Assembly: GCA_017618935.1 (NCBI GenBank)
Contig: JAFZTG010000232.1
Span: forward strand, 1 to 7,055
Source of the DNA: Bacteroidales bacterium
GTDB taxonomy: Bacteria > Bacteroidota > Bacteroidia > Bacteroidales > UBA1715
DNA: 7,055 nucleotides
Reading direction: 5' to 3'
A model generated the notes under the pieces. It saw only the letters and a list, made by a program, of their open reading frames with translations. It was not told the origin of the DNA and ran no database searches. The translations under genes were made by a program, and so were the position numbers. This document shows positions 1 through 6,562 of this stretch, piece after piece. Position 1 is the first letter of the stretch; each line of letters begins with the position of its first letter.

Positions 1-772
1 GTAGCAACACAACACCACTACTTCCCTCTATTGCGTCCACGATTACTTCCGTATAGTCCGACCCTACGGGGATAGAATCGGGTGCGATCCAGTACGTGCA
101 GTCGGTCATACTGATTTTTTCTTTCACATTGCCGTTGCCGTAATATTCAATCCAGTTGCCCACCTTTTCGCCTTGGCGATAGCATCCTTTTGACTTAACT
201 TTGTTATTTTCGAAATAAGAAATCCATTCGCCTTCGCGATAGCCGTCCTTAATGTTTCCTTGCGTTTTCACGCTACCATTCCCCCAAGTCTCTTGATAAC
301 TTCCATTGCCATTTGCTACAGTGCAACCACCACGTATGTAACATTGATTCCATACGAGCATCGTGTCATTTTTATAGAGCAATTCTTTTTTCAAAACACC
401 TTGTGGATAATAGTATTTCCACGAAGAATCTTGTTTGTTGCGTTTATAGTAACCTTCAACCATTTTGGTGCCTTCTTCGTTCCATTCCGTGTATGGACCC
501 GACAATTCATTCAGCACGTAGGTTGCTTCTTGGATTTTTATACCATTTTTATAAATGCAGTTTTTTCCGTTGAGGCGGCCACGTAGGAATGTTGATTCCT
601 GAACTTTGTTGCCCAACGAGTCCCAATATGTCCACAATCCCTGTTCGGTTCCGTCCAACCAAGCTCCTTTGCATTGAATTTTTCCATTTTTCCAATAATA
701 CGTGGAGTCTTGTGCAAAAAGTTGTATTCCACAAAGAATAAATGTTGTTGCAATAAAAGCAATTTTTTTCAT
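1..772 (-). CDS. Exported MORN-like (YwqK-type) repeat protein, 3' end outside window
   Basis: The frame is open from an ATG at 772 down to the left edge, giving 257 residues with no stop, so the C-terminus is missing. Residues 1-20 form a signal peptide (Lys-Lys, then a hydrophobic stretch ending LFA) with Gln21 after the predicted cleavage site. The mature part is a series of degenerate repeats of the form tyrosine/tryptophan, aromatic, x-NG or x-G, then a Gly-x-W or G-x-Y step. Examples are YYWKNGK near 25-31, GLWTYW 45-50, YTEWNEEG 94-101, WKYYYPQG 118-125, GEWISYFENN 181-190 and GNWIEYYGNG 205-214. This matches the MORN-variant repeats of the YwqK family, often labelled an antitoxin although that function is poorly supported for exported Bacteroidota members. 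After about residue 225 the pattern stops. No partner gene is visible. It is divergent from the lipoprotein gene at 1006. A surface or periplasmic location is inferred; the function is unknown. Confidence 0.8.
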   Translation of the reverse strand, partial: MKKIAFIATTFILCGIQLFAQDSTYYWKNGKIQCKGAWLDGTEQGLWTYWDSLGNKVQESTFLRGRLNGKNCIYKNGIKIQEATYVLNELSGPYTEWNEEGTKMVEGYYKRNKQDSSWKYYYPQGVLKKELLYKNDTMLVWNQCYIRGGCTVANGNGSYQETWGNGSVKTQGNIKDGYREGEWISYFENNKVKSKGCYRQGEKVGNWIEYYGNGNVKEKISMTDCTYWIAPDSIPVGSDYTEVIVDAIEGSSGVVLL

Positions 773-939
773 ATCGTTTATTTTAAGAAGTTGTAAATCA
801 ATATTTTAATACTTAAAAGCATTCGTTAGAAAACATTCACAAAATAAATAAGTTTTTCAAATTGAAGAAAGGATTGGCAACGAAGTTCTTAACACGAAAT
901 GAAACGTTTTGTTGTAAGCAGTCAAAATTCGTTTATTCA

Positions 940-964
940 ATTCTTTGGGCAAAAAGAATATTCT
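940..964. promoter_or_regulatory. Inverted repeat / palindrome cluster in divergent intergenic region
   Basis: ATTCTTT (940-946) and AAAGAAT (953-959) are perfect inverted repeats separated by 6 bases. The right arm runs directly into the 10-base palindrome AGAATATTCT (955-964). The cluster lies just upstream of the -7-like element at 975-982, in the 233-bp interval between divergent genes, where an operator could sit. The region is AT-rich, so chance is a real alternative. The rest of 773-1005 shows no small ORF or RNA that I can support. Confidence 0.25.
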
Positions 965-974
965 ATGTTTTTTC

Positions 975-982
975 TATCTTTG
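975..982 (+). promoter_or_regulatory. Putative Bacteroidota -7 promoter element (TATCTTTG)
   Basis: TATCTTTG matches the TAnnTTTG -7 consensus of the Bacteroidota primary sigma factor exactly. It lies 23 bases before the ATG at 1006, which would give a short leader. The nearest TTTG that could act as a -33 element is at 944-947, 27 bases upstream. That is longer than the usual spacing of about 19-21, so only the -7 box is supported. Confidence 0.4.
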
Positions 983-1005
983 TCGTATAAATTCAATGCA
1001 AAATT

Positions 1006-1989
1006 ATGAATCGGAATAATAAATGTTTGATACTGTTTTGTTTATCAATGGTGATTTTTGCCGCTTGCGATATGGAACAGGACATCACAAAAGATGATGA
1101 AAAAAAGAATAGCCGTAAAAAAGATGGTCCACAGGTGGAAATAATTGATGGTGCGGTACAAGCTTCATTTTCGGTTTCCGCCGATAAACAAGTATATTTT
1201 TCGCAGGGAAATCTGCAATATCAAGCAAGTACACATACGTGGCGGTTTGCTGAAAATCAGTGGGATTATGTCGGTACGCAGATTCGATCCCAATATGGCG
1301 GTTCTGTTAGCGGAACGGTTGAAAACGGAGATAATTCCTGTATTTCAAAAGATTATGATGGCTGGATTGACTTATTCGGTTGGGGTACAAGTGGTTGGGA
1401 AGGCGGCGTGGATAGTTGCCAGCCATATTCCATAAGCTATAAGTATTTTGACTATATTGTTGGTGGTTCCGAAGGGAACAATCTTACTGGTGAATTTGCC
1501 AATGCCGATTGGGGTGTGTATAATGCCATTACAAATGGCGGAAATAAGGCTGGGTTATGGAGAACCCTTAGCAGGGATGAATGGAATTATTTGATATTTG
1601 AACGTCCTCGTGCCGATAGCCTTTGTTCTGCTGCGGTTGTTAATGGCGTTCATGGGTTGGTGCTTCTTCCCGATGGTTGGCAAAAACCATGGTATGTGTT
1701 GTTTACTCCACATCATACTAATTGGTGCAGTAACGATTGTAACCAATATGGCATCTATGATTGGGAAGATATGCAAGCGACGGGAGCTATATTCCTTCCT
1801 GTTACAGGATTGCGCAACAAGAAAGATGTGCAACGTGCAGGAGATGCTTGTTACTATTGGACAACTACGGCATCATCGCTGTCTGGGCAATGCTGCGCAT
1901 TGTATGTCTTTTCCGACGAAATCCATACGGATTATACATTTGGTCGTGGGTCTGGTTTGTCGGTCCGCCTTGTGCAAGACGTACAATAG
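1006..1989 (+). CDS. Putative lipoprotein with FISUMP-like C-terminal domain
   Basis: This encodes 327 residues. The N-terminus is a lipoprotein signal: Arg3 and Lys6, hydrophobic core 8-18, then lipobox FAAC with the lipidated Cys at position 21. A charged linker follows (DMEQD, then DDEKKNSRKKD to about residue 40). The acidic stretch after the Cys could act as a surface-export signal, but it is not a clear match. From about residue 52 to the end is one globular domain. It opens with QVYFSQGNLQY (62-72), contains WRFAENQWDYVG (79-90), DGWIDLFGWGTSGW (118-131) and WRTLSRDEW (185-193), and closes with ATGAIFLPVTGLR (258-270), YYWTTTAS (283-290) and GLSVRLVQD (317-325). The closing segments resemble the FISUMP (Fib_succ_major) family, whose function is unknown; anchoring or carbohydrate-related roles are only guesses. 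There are eight Cys after the lipidated one (112, 138, 207, 241, 245, 282, 296, 297), possibly disulfide-linked. The start is supported by the lipoprotein signal and a -7-like box 23 bases upstream. The family call is from memory of the motif pattern. Confidence 0.7.
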   Translation: MNRNNKCLILFCLSMVIFAACDMEQDITKDDEKKNSRKKDGPQVEIIDGAVQASFSVSADKQVYFSQGNLQYQASTHTWRFAENQWDYVGTQIRSQYGGSVSGTVENGDNSCISKDYDGWIDLFGWGTSGWEGGVDSCQPYSISYKYFDYIVGGSEGNNLTGEFANADWGVYNAITNGGNKAGLWRTLSRDEWNYLIFERPRADSLCSAAVVNGVHGLVLLPDGWQKPWYVLFTPHHTNWCSNDCNQYGIYDWEDMQATGAIFLPVTGLRNKKDVQRAGDACYYWTTTASSLSGQCCALYVFSDEIHTDYTFGRGSGLSVRLVQDVQ

Positions 1990-2050
1990 GGTAGAATGAT
2001 AAAAAGTCTGATTTATTATACAACTGCATAGGGTAAATGCAAAAGTTTTT

Positions 2051-2078
2051 GTCTTAACATAGAACTCAAGTTAAAGAC
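2051..2078 (+). promoter_or_regulatory. Imperfect inverted repeat upstream of T9SS cargo gene
   Basis: GTCTTAAC (2051-2058) pairs with GTTAAAGAC (2070-2078) with one bulged base and an 11-base loop. It ends nine bases before the ATG at 2088. It could form a hairpin in the leader or be a protein-binding site. No TAnnTTTG box is seen in 1990-2087, so the promoter of the downstream gene is not identified. Its short AT-rich arms keep confidence low. Confidence 0.2.
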
Positions 2079-2087
2079 TATAAAACA

Positions 2088-3293
2088 ATGAAGAAACTAC
2101 TCTTATTGATCTGTCTTTGTTTGTGTGTACAATTTGGTTATGCACAAACAAATCGTGATTGGAAATCTTATCCTGTTGCAAACACATGTATATCAACATC
2201 ATATCCTCAAACAAAATATGAACGGCAAACTTATTTTTCACTATACTATTTTACAAACGATACCGTATATATAGACTTTATGGATCTCGGAGGGTACGAT
2301 GATGTTACTCTTGTGGCAACAATTGAGAACAATCAGATTAAATTCTCTTCTTACAAATTAGAAAATGATGACTATAGGGGTTATGGCACAATAACAGATG
2401 ATTATCTTTCCATTGATTATACTATTTCTTATGGTTATTCTCAGGAAATTTCTGAAACTTGCCATATGGAATCCATACCCTACATTTGTCCATCCTTCAC
2501 CTTTGGTTCCGGCAAAATTATGTGGACGTTCGTAACGAAAGATAAAGACAATCATATTGTTAGTACGTCACAATATAGATATAAAACTATTTATGACGAA
2601 AATATTATAGAAAACCCACTTTCTTTTGTCACATACAATCAGAATACACAAATTTATCTATTATTAGAAGGTTCTTACGATAATGCAAAAACATGGAACG
2701 ATGTAGTTTATATACGAGAAGAAGCCAACAAAGTTTTTGCCCTTGATTTGGAAACCAAAAAAGAAACGTTGTTGTATGATTTCAATCTTAAGCCTAACGA
2801 AACCTTTAATGACCATACGCTACGCTCCATTGACACGGTTGATGTTGGAATTTATAGGGAACCGCGTTTTGAATTTACCAACGATGTATGGATAAAAGAT
2901 ATTGGAAGTATTAATTGTTCCCATTTCGACAAAATTCCAACAGGATACACTCAGGAATTGTTATGTGTACAATTTAATCCTGTTTTGTATTCGTATGATA
3001 CATATTCTCGTCCTTTATGGCAAAATCCAAAGTACGAAACTTGTTACTGCGAACAAACAGCAATTGAACCAATTGATTCCCAACAAATTTCCCTTGCCCC
3101 CAATCCCGTAAAAGACATTCTAACCCTAACCTTGCCCTCTGCCAACAACGAAATCAAAATTTTTGACTTGCAAGGCAAACTTTTGTTGCAACAGAATGTA
3201 GGGTTTTCGGCAGAGATAAACGTTTCTATGTTACCAACGGGAATGTATGTGTTGGTGGTTAATGGGGAATCATATAAATTTGTGAAGGAATAA
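2088..3293 (+). CDS. Secreted protein with T9SS type A C-terminal sorting domain
   Basis: This encodes 401 residues. The signal peptide is residues 1-19 (MKKLLLL..., ending GYA) followed by Gln20. Residues 21 to about 185 form a probable beta-rich region with alternating hydrophobic and polar residues (for example around YGTITDDYLSIDYT, 99-112), with no family I can name. Residues about 188-323 form a second module with KVFALD (215-220), LLYDFNLKPNETF (228-240), DVWIKDIGS (266-274), ELLCVQF (290-296) and a Cys-rich end (ETCYCEQ, 317-323). This series recurs in the next gene and in many secreted Bacteroidota proteins of unknown function. Residues 336-401 are a T9SS type A sorting tail: LAPNPVKD (336-343), IKIFDLQGKLL (356-366), INVSMLPTGMYVLVV (377-391) and a final YKFVKE. 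Family knowledge predicts export through Sec, then the T9SS, with tail removal and release or attachment to the surface. It probably shares a transcript with the gene 67 bases downstream. The biochemical role is unknown. Confidence 0.85.
   Translation: MKKLLLLICLCLCVQFGYAQTNRDWKSYPVANTCISTSYPQTKYERQTYFSLYYFTNDTVYIDFMDLGGYDDVTLVATIENNQIKFSSYKLENDDYRGYGTITDDYLSIDYTISYGYSQEISETCHMESIPYICPSFTFGSGKIMWTFVTKDKDNHIVSTSQYRYKTIYDENIIENPLSFVTYNQNTQIYLLLEGSYDNAKTWNDVVYIREEANKVFALDLETKKETLLYDFNLKPNETFNDHTLRSIDTVDVGIYREPRFEFTNDVWIKDIGSINCSHFDKIPTGYTQELLCVQFNPVLYSYDTYSRPLWQNPKYETCYCEQTAIEPIDSQQISLAPNPVKDILTLTLPSANNEIKIFDLQGKLLLQQNVGFSAEINVSMLPTGMYVLVVNGESYKFVKE
3102..3293 (+). repeat. 192-bp direct repeat, copy 1 (T9SS tail coding segment)
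   Basis: This segment encodes the last 63 residues plus stop of the first T9SS cargo gene and aligns without gaps to 3958-4149 at an offset of 856. I count 24 base differences in 192, and 58 of 63 residues are identical. A run of 50 bases (3210-3259) is identical between the copies. Similarity stops at the stop codon. Confidence 0.9.
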
Positions 3294-3360
3294 ATTGATG
3301 GCGAAGAGTTTGTCGCATATAGATGAAAAGAATGATGAAATAATATTAAACAGATAAACA

Positions 3361-4149
3361 ATGAGAATCTACTTTTTGATACTAACCTTGTTTCTTTTTA
3401 CTTCTTTGTATTCTCAGGATTCATTTGAATGGAAAATAATTCAAACAAATATAGCTTGTTTGGAACCAGCTCAGGATATATATACGATTAATATAGTGAA
3501 TGATACAACGGTAAATGGCAATATCTATCAAAAAACTTCATATAAAAACTATCTATTTCGAGAACTCGAAGGAAAAGTTTTTTGTATGGCAAACGAAAGA
3601 GAATATTTGTTATATGATTTCACATTAGAGCCAAACGAATCGTTTGAAATAGGAAATGGTTCTATAACCATAATATGCTTAAAGGTGGAGGATACAGATA
3701 GAAAGAAACTTACGGTAGAATATTCGAAACAAACTCAATATGGTATTGAAAAAGAAACTGATATTTGGATAGAGGGAATGGGGTCTTGCAAACATCCATT
3801 TTGGATAGATTTCGTTTTCCCAAATCCAGGAGCTTGGGAAACAAAAGTTCTGTGCTTTCATCGGGACAATCAACTTCTGTATCTCAATAAATTATATTCC
3901 AATTGTGATGGAGAACAATCAACTTGCACGGAACTTCAACAAAACTCAAAATTCAATAATCCCGTAAAAGACAAACTAACTTTAACTTTGCCAAATGCAG
4001 AAAACGAAGTCAAAATCTTTGACCTGCAAGGCAAATTATTGTTGCAACAGAATGTAGAGTTTTCAGCAGAGATAAACGTTTCTATGTTACCAACGGGAAT
4101 GTATGTGTTGGTGGTAAATGGAGAGTCGTATAAATTTGTAAAAGAATAA
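3361..4149 (+). CDS. Secreted protein with T9SS type A C-terminal sorting domain (shorter paralogue)
   Basis: This encodes 262 residues. The signal peptide is residues 1-18 (hydrophobic core YFLILTLFLFTSL, ending LYS) followed by Gln19. The body, about 20-190, carries the same ordered motifs as the second module of the gene upstream: GKVFCMA (71-77), LLYDFTLEPNESF (83-95), DIWIEGMGS (134-142), KVLCFH (162-167) and a Cys-containing end (NCDGEQ, 181-186). The N-terminal beta-rich region of the upstream protein has no counterpart here. Residues 199-262 are a T9SS type A sorting tail starting NNPVKDKLTLTL and ending YKFVKE. The second Asn-Pro pair of that region, at FPNPG (153-157), lies in the body and is not the tail start. 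Same strand and a 67-bp gap with no visible promoter or terminator suggest one transcript with the upstream gene. The predicted location is extracellular or on the cell surface. Function is unknown; a tandem duplication with loss or gain of an N-terminal domain is inferred. Confidence 0.85.
   Translation: MRIYFLILTLFLFTSLYSQDSFEWKIIQTNIACLEPAQDIYTINIVNDTTVNGNIYQKTSYKNYLFRELEGKVFCMANEREYLLYDFTLEPNESFEIGNGSITIICLKVEDTDRKKLTVEYSKQTQYGIEKETDIWIEGMGSCKHPFWIDFVFPNPGAWETKVLCFHRDNQLLYLNKLYSNCDGEQSTCTELQQNSKFNNPVKDKLTLTLPNAENEVKIFDLQGKLLLQQNVEFSAEINVSMLPTGMYVLVVNGESYKFVKE
3958..4149 (+). repeat. 192-bp direct repeat, copy 2 (T9SS tail coding segment)
   Basis: This is the second copy of the segment at 3102-3293, encoding the last 63 residues and stop of the second T9SS cargo gene. 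The perfect 50-base core is 4066-4115. Most of the other differences are third-position changes, consistent with selection on the tail protein sequence, with exchange of DNA between copies as an added possibility. Confidence 0.9.
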
Positions 4150-4179
4150 AGAATCGTTCTTCTTTGTTCGTTCCAATCA

Positions 4180-4247
4180 GTAGGGACGCATTGATGCGTC
4201 CGTAAATTTCGTTTGAAAAAACAAGGACGCACGCAGTGCGTCCCTAC
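4180..4247. repeat. REP-like palindrome doublet with 11-bp outer arms
   Basis: GTAGGGACGCA (4180-4190) and TGCGTCCCTAC (4237-4247) are perfect inverted repeats enclosing 46 bases. Each end is also its own hairpin: GGACGCAT/ATGCGTCC (4184-4191, 4194-4201) with a 2-base gap, and GGACGCAC/GTGCGTCC (4225-4232, 4236-4243) with a 3-base loop. The element is GC-rich within AT-rich surroundings and sits between two converging genes, the usual niche of REP-like and other small non-coding repeats. No transposase or RAYT gene is in the window. The rest of 4150-4325 holds nothing I can support. Confidence 0.75.
4215..4243 (-). terminator. Probable Rho-independent terminator of the ilv genes, within the palindrome doublet
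   Basis: Read on the minus strand, the stem GGACGCAC / GTGCGTCC (8 pairs, loop TGC) is followed at once by TTGTTTTTT (4224-4216). That is the stem-plus-T-run form of an intrinsic terminator. It lies about 80 bases beyond the ilvN stop at 4326. On the plus strand neither hairpin is followed by a T-run, so it probably serves only the ilv side. Confidence 0.5.
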
Positions 4248-4325
4248 AATTCCGTATTCTGTTAGAGTGGGTACGTCGCCGAAAGAAATGGAACAGTAAC
4301 TACGCTATGTCTCTACAAATATGTT

Positions 4326-4865
4326 TTATACAAACGAATAGCTGTTGTCCTTTTCGTCCATATATTCGTCGAGGGTTTTCATCGGTTTGGTGATGATTAC
4401 GCGGCCTGAACGGATAAATTCAAGGATTCCGAGCGGACGGAGTTTTTCCAACAATTCCTGTGTCTGTTCTGCCGTTCCCGTTTTTTCAATCACGAAATAC
4501 TCTTGTTGCATATCGAGGATTCGGGCATTGTTTTCGCGGATGAAGCGTCCCATGTTTATCATCTTGATTGCCGCCATCGGCATTTTGTACAGCGCCAATT
4601 CCTGTGCAATCAGTTGTTCTTCTTCGTAGTAGAACGCTTTGATGACTTCCACGAGCTTGTCGATTTGTTTCACGACTTTCTCAACCGTTTCCTTGGTAGA
4701 ATTGACTACGATGGTGAAACTGTGAATGCCTTTAATCTGCGATTCGGAAACCGTCAAACTCTCGATGTTGATTTTTCGGCGGGTGAATACAATGGTGATT
4801 TTGTTCAGCAAACCAATGTGGTTTTCGGTGAACGCTGTGATTGTATATTGTTTTGTCTCTTCCAT
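4326..4865 (-). CDS. ilvN: Acetolactate synthase small (regulatory) subunit
   Basis: This 179-residue protein is the regulatory subunit of acetohydroxyacid synthase. It binds the catalytic subunit IlvB, activates it and normally carries the valine feedback site. Residues about 5-80 form an ACT domain: ITAFTENHIGLLNKI (9-23), then FTRRKINIESLTVS (27-40). Gly18 and Asn33 line up with Gly14 and Asn29 of E. coli IlvH, which are linked to valine binding, so feedback inhibition is likely. Residues about 85-160 are the second, C-terminal small-subunit domain (ARILDMQQEYFVIEKTG 114-130; ILEFIRSGRVIITKP 147-161). A short acidic tail follows. The length fits the IlvN/IlvH family (about 160-180). The ATG is 8 bases after the ilvB stop, so the two are co-transcribed and probably translationally linked. 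It is the last gene of the leftward operon; the next gene faces it. Confidence 0.95.
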   Translation of the reverse strand: MEETKQYTITAFTENHIGLLNKITIVFTRRKINIESLTVSESQIKGIHSFTIVVNSTKETVEKVVKQIDKLVEVIKAFYYEEEQLIAQELALYKMPMAAIKMINMGRFIRENNARILDMQQEYFVIEKTGTAEQTQELLEKLRPLGILEFIRSGRVIITKPMKTLDEYMDEKDNSYSFV

Positions 4866-4873
4866 TCTCGTTT

Positions 4874-6556
4874 TTATTGAAGTTTAACATCAGAAACACC
4901 AAGTCCTGGTTCGACCATTGGCAGAATATTTTCTTCTGGTTCAATGGCAATGTCAAGCAAATAGGATTCGTCGCTTGCGAGCATTCTATCCAAAGCGGCC
5001 GACAAGTCTTCGCGTTTTTCTACTTTCTCTCCTTTAATTCCCCAACCTTTGGCGATTGTAACAAAATCAGGTCCCGCTATTCCTACAAATGAGTAGCGCG
5101 AATTAAAGAATCTTTGTTGCCACTGGCGAACCATTCCAAGATAGGTGTTGTTGAGCAGCACGATTTTTACGCCGATATTTTTGTCGGCAATAGTGCCAAG
5201 TTCTTGAATAGTCATTTGTAAACCGCCATCTCCAAGAAATGCAATAACTTGTTTTTCTGGACATGCAACTTTAGCTCCAACGGCAGCAGGCAAACCGAAT
5301 CCCATTGTTCCCAATCCGCCCGAAGTAAGAATTTTCGAACCTTGACGGAATTTGTAGTAACGGCAGGCAGCCATTTGGTTTTGCCCAACATCGGTTACAA
5401 CGATGGCAGTTCCCTTTGTCTTTTCTGAAATCAGATTTACAACTTCGCCCATTTTTATGTCGCCCGACTTTGGATGAATTGCGTTTTCAATCACTTCGTC
5501 GTGTTCGATTTTATCCAATGATTTGAAACTATCAATCCACGCTTGGTGGTTCGCTGGTTTAACGCCGTCGGCAAGGGCTTTCAGGGCTGTTTTTGCATCG
5601 CAGTTCACTGCAAGCGTCGGCTGAAGAATTTTACCGATTTCGGCACGGTCGATTTCTATGTGGATGATTTTCGCCTGTTTTGCAAATTTTGAGAGATTGC
5701 CCGTCACACGGCTGTCGAAACGAAGTCCCACGCCAATAATCACGTCGGCTTCGTTGGTTTTTATGTTCGGCGCGTAGTTTCCGTGCATTCCGAGCATTCC
5801 AACAAAATTTGGATGGTCGTAATTGATTGTGTTCAAACTCATTATGGTTGAAGCGATAGGAATGTTCGCCTTTTCCGACAAAGCAATCAGTTCATCTTGT
5901 GCTTGCGAAAGTTCCACACCATGACCAGCAAAGATGATTGGTTGTTTTGCGTTGTCAATCAACTTGATGGCTTCGTCAATCTCCGTCTGGTTCAGTTTCG
6001 GGTACGGATAGTAGCCACGAACGTATTCACACGGTTTATAGGTGAAATTACCAATTTCAGCCACAAGAGCATCTTTCGTAATGTCAATCAAAACTGGACC
6101 TGGACGACCTGTACGAGCTAAATAGAACGCCTTGGCTATGATTTCTGGAATTTCGTCAGCCGAGGTGATTTGGTAGTTCCATTTTGTGATAGGCATTGTC
6201 ACACCAATGATGTCAACTTCTTGAAACTCATCGGTTCCCAATGAGCGAGCAACGACTTGTGCGGTGATTGCCACGATAGGCGTTGAGTCAATCATAGCGT
6301 CGGCAATTCCCGTAACCAAGTTTGTGGCACCAGGGCCCGATGTCGCCATACAAACGCCAACTTTCCCCGTTGCACGTGCGTAACCTTGTGCCGCGTGAAC
6401 GGCTCCTTGCTCGTGGCGGGTGAGAATGTGACGTAATTTGTCGGTGTAATTATATAATTTATCGTACAAAGGCATAATCGTTCCGCCCGGATAGCCGAAA
6501 ACGGTTTCGATTCCTTCGTTTGTCAAGCATTGTAATATTGCGTCTGCTCCAGTCAT
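4874..6556 (-). CDS. ilvB: Acetolactate synthase large (catalytic) subunit
   Basis: This 560-residue ThDP-dependent cytoplasmic enzyme condenses two pyruvates to 2-acetolactate, or pyruvate with 2-oxobutyrate to 2-aceto-2-hydroxybutyrate, the first common step to valine, leucine and isoleucine. The N-terminal PYR domain (about 1-170) has GYPGGTIMPLYD (21-32) and RHEQGAVHAAQGYAR (47-61), with Glu49 as the ThDP-activating glutamate, then SGPGATNLVTG (73-83). The central FAD-binding-type domain (about 190-330) includes MLGMHGNYAPN (264-274) and GVGLRFDSRVTG (285-296). The C-terminal PP domain has the ThDP/Mg motif, GDG at 442-444 through NN at 469-470, followed by GMVRQWQ (474-480). Trp479 is at the position known to influence substrate choice and herbicide binding in this family. 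No key residue is missing and the length is typical. The start ATG lacks a Shine-Dalgarno sequence and lies 71 bases after the ilvD stop; ilvN follows 8 bases after the stop. Confidence 0.97.
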   Translation of the reverse strand: MTGADAILQCLTNEGIETVFGYPGGTIMPLYDKLYNYTDKLRHILTRHEQGAVHAAQGYARATGKVGVCMATSGPGATNLVTGIADAMIDSTPIVAITAQVVARSLGTDEFQEVDIIGVTMPITKWNYQITSADEIPEIIAKAFYLARTGRPGPVLIDITKDALVAEIGNFTYKPCEYVRGYYPYPKLNQTEIDEAIKLIDNAKQPIIFAGHGVELSQAQDELIALSEKANIPIASTIMSLNTINYDHPNFVGMLGMHGNYAPNIKTNEADVIIGVGLRFDSRVTGNLSKFAKQAKIIHIEIDRAEIGKILQPTLAVNCDAKTALKALADGVKPANHQAWIDSFKSLDKIEHDEVIENAIHPKSGDIKMGEVVNLISEKTKGTAIVVTDVGQNQMAACRYYKFRQGSKILTSGGLGTMGFGLPAAVGAKVACPEKQVIAFLGDGGLQMTIQELGTIADKNIGVKIVLLNNTYLGMVRQWQQRFFNSRYSFVGIAGPDFVTIAKGWGIKGEKVEKREDLSAALDRMLASDESYLLDIAIEPEENILPMVEPGLGVSDVKLQ

Positions 6557-6562
6557 GTTTTT

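Noticed and set aside
260..586. Rightward 108-codon open frame with a hydrophobic translation
   Set aside because: It is antisense to the MORN-like gene, whose signal peptide and repeat pattern make it the real coding frame. The hydrophobicity is a by-product of the opposite strand.
944..947. TTTG as the -33 partner of the -7 box at 975-982
   Set aside because: The 27-base gap is longer than the usual spacing, and short TTTG strings are common in this AT-rich interval.
1598..1999. Rightward 133-codon open frame overlapping the lipoprotein gene
   Set aside because: It is out of frame within the lipoprotein gene, with no family features. The FISUMP-like motifs lie in the other frame through to 1989.
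4144..4168. Intrinsic terminator for the second T9SS cargo gene (AAGAA-TCG-TTCTT and flanks)
   Set aside because: The stem is only five AT-rich pairs, partly within the stop region, with no clean T-run; too weak to call.
4180..4247. CRISPR array or Holliday-type attachment site
   Set aside because: There are only two related palindromes with unequal, drifted arms, no regular spacers, and no cas, integrase or recombinase gene nearby.
4503..4880. Rightward 125-codon open frame across ilvN
   Set aside because: It is antisense to ilvN, which is unambiguous by its ACT domain.
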